Positions 15,701-15,865 of a stretch of 15,865 nt of DNA are shown in pieces. Within the stretch, counting starts at the first letter, position 1. The number at the start of each line of letters is the position of its first letter. The position numbers were made by a program, and so were the translations under genes. Source of the DNA: Candidatus Cloacimonadota bacterium (GTDB lineage: Bacteria; Cloacimonadota; Cloacimonadia; Cloacimonadales; WRIO01); NCBI GenBank assembly GCA_023230175.1, contig JALNXV010000033.1, positions 1 to 15,865 on the forward strand, in the 5' to 3' direction. A model generated the notes under the pieces. That model was not told the origin of the DNA. It saw only the letters and a program-made list of their open reading frames with translations, and did no database searches.

Positions 15701-15708
15701 CAAATTTA
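15701..15708 (-). promoter_or_regulatory. -7 promoter element of the DUF4175-ybeY-mnmG unit
   Basis: The minus strand reads TAAATTTG (then CA), an exact TAnnTTTG match 31 bp upstream of the ATG at 15669. A TTTG at 15738-15735 on the same strand is 26 bp further up, slightly long for a -33 element. The remaining sequence to the window end (15739-15865) shows no gene or RNA. Confidence 0.5.
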
Positions 15709-15865
15709 CATGAAATTTTTTAATTACATATAGACAAATAAAAATTGATAGAAGTTAGCTATGTATCGTAGATTCAAGTAGCAAGTGCGAAAATACAATA
15801 AAGAGTTGAGAAATATAGATTTAAAGGTGTAATTTTTGATTTTTTGATATTATGTCAAATTTGCA

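Noticed and set aside
15846..15865. Possible -7 promoter element (CAAATTTGCA) at the right edge
   Set aside because: It lacks the TA of TAnnTTTG and the downstream gene is outside the window.
1..15865. Mobile elements, CRISPR arrays or phage genes
   Set aside because: No transposase, integrase, terminal repeats or regularly spaced direct repeats were seen. The gene set is chromosomal housekeeping and envelope functions.

Overview
The window looks like chromosomal DNA of an uncultured or unidentified member of the Bacteroidota, probably class Bacteroidia. It is very AT-rich. Upstream regions carry Bacteroidota -7 elements (TAnnTTTG) rather than sigma70-type boxes, and Shine-Dalgarno sequences are weak or absent. 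The gene order DUF4175-like coiled-coil protein, ybeY, mnmG is, from memory, familiar from Bacteroidales. No insertion sequence, phage gene or CRISPR array was seen, and nearly all genes are housekeeping or envelope genes.

Layout. (1) 1-264: the first 88 codons of an exported porin-like outer-membrane protein, on the minus strand. (2) 508-578: tRNA-Cys(GCA), followed by a palindromic terminator at about 581-610 that also lies just past the end of the next minus-strand gene. (3) 618-2451: a minus-strand pair, rpiB then a LutB-type lactate-utilisation iron-sulfur protein, without lutA or lutC. (4) 2452-2986: a 535-bp gene-free, extremely AT-rich divergent region holding a cluster of DnaA-box-like 9-mers (TTATCAACA and TTTTCAACA) and inverted repeats. 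(5) 2987-4917: a plus-strand pair, a secreted MORN/YwqK-type repeat protein and tadA, overlapping by ATGA. (6) 4965-15669: a minus-strand run of five genes, in transcription order a DUF4175-like membrane/coiled-coil protein, ybeY, mnmG, a cardiolipin synthase-like phospholipase D protein, and a 10-TM NtrY-like histidine kinase.

How the genes relate. tRNA-Cys, tadA (inosine-34), mnmG (modification of U34) and ybeY (rRNA maturation) all serve translation. The DUF4175-like protein, cardiolipin synthase, histidine kinase, MORN protein and porin belong to the envelope. rpiB and lutB are carbon metabolism.

The most interesting observation is that mnmG is bracketed by two perfect 16-bp parS-type palindromes (TGTTCCACGTGGAACA at 9936-9951 and 11861-11876). 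They lie 7-9 kb from the DnaA-box-like cluster at about 2547-2816. Together these suggest an origin-proximal region: a candidate replication origin separate from dnaA, plus centromere sites read by ParB. This is an inference. A whole-genome GC skew, ParB ChIP or replication-coverage test would decide it.
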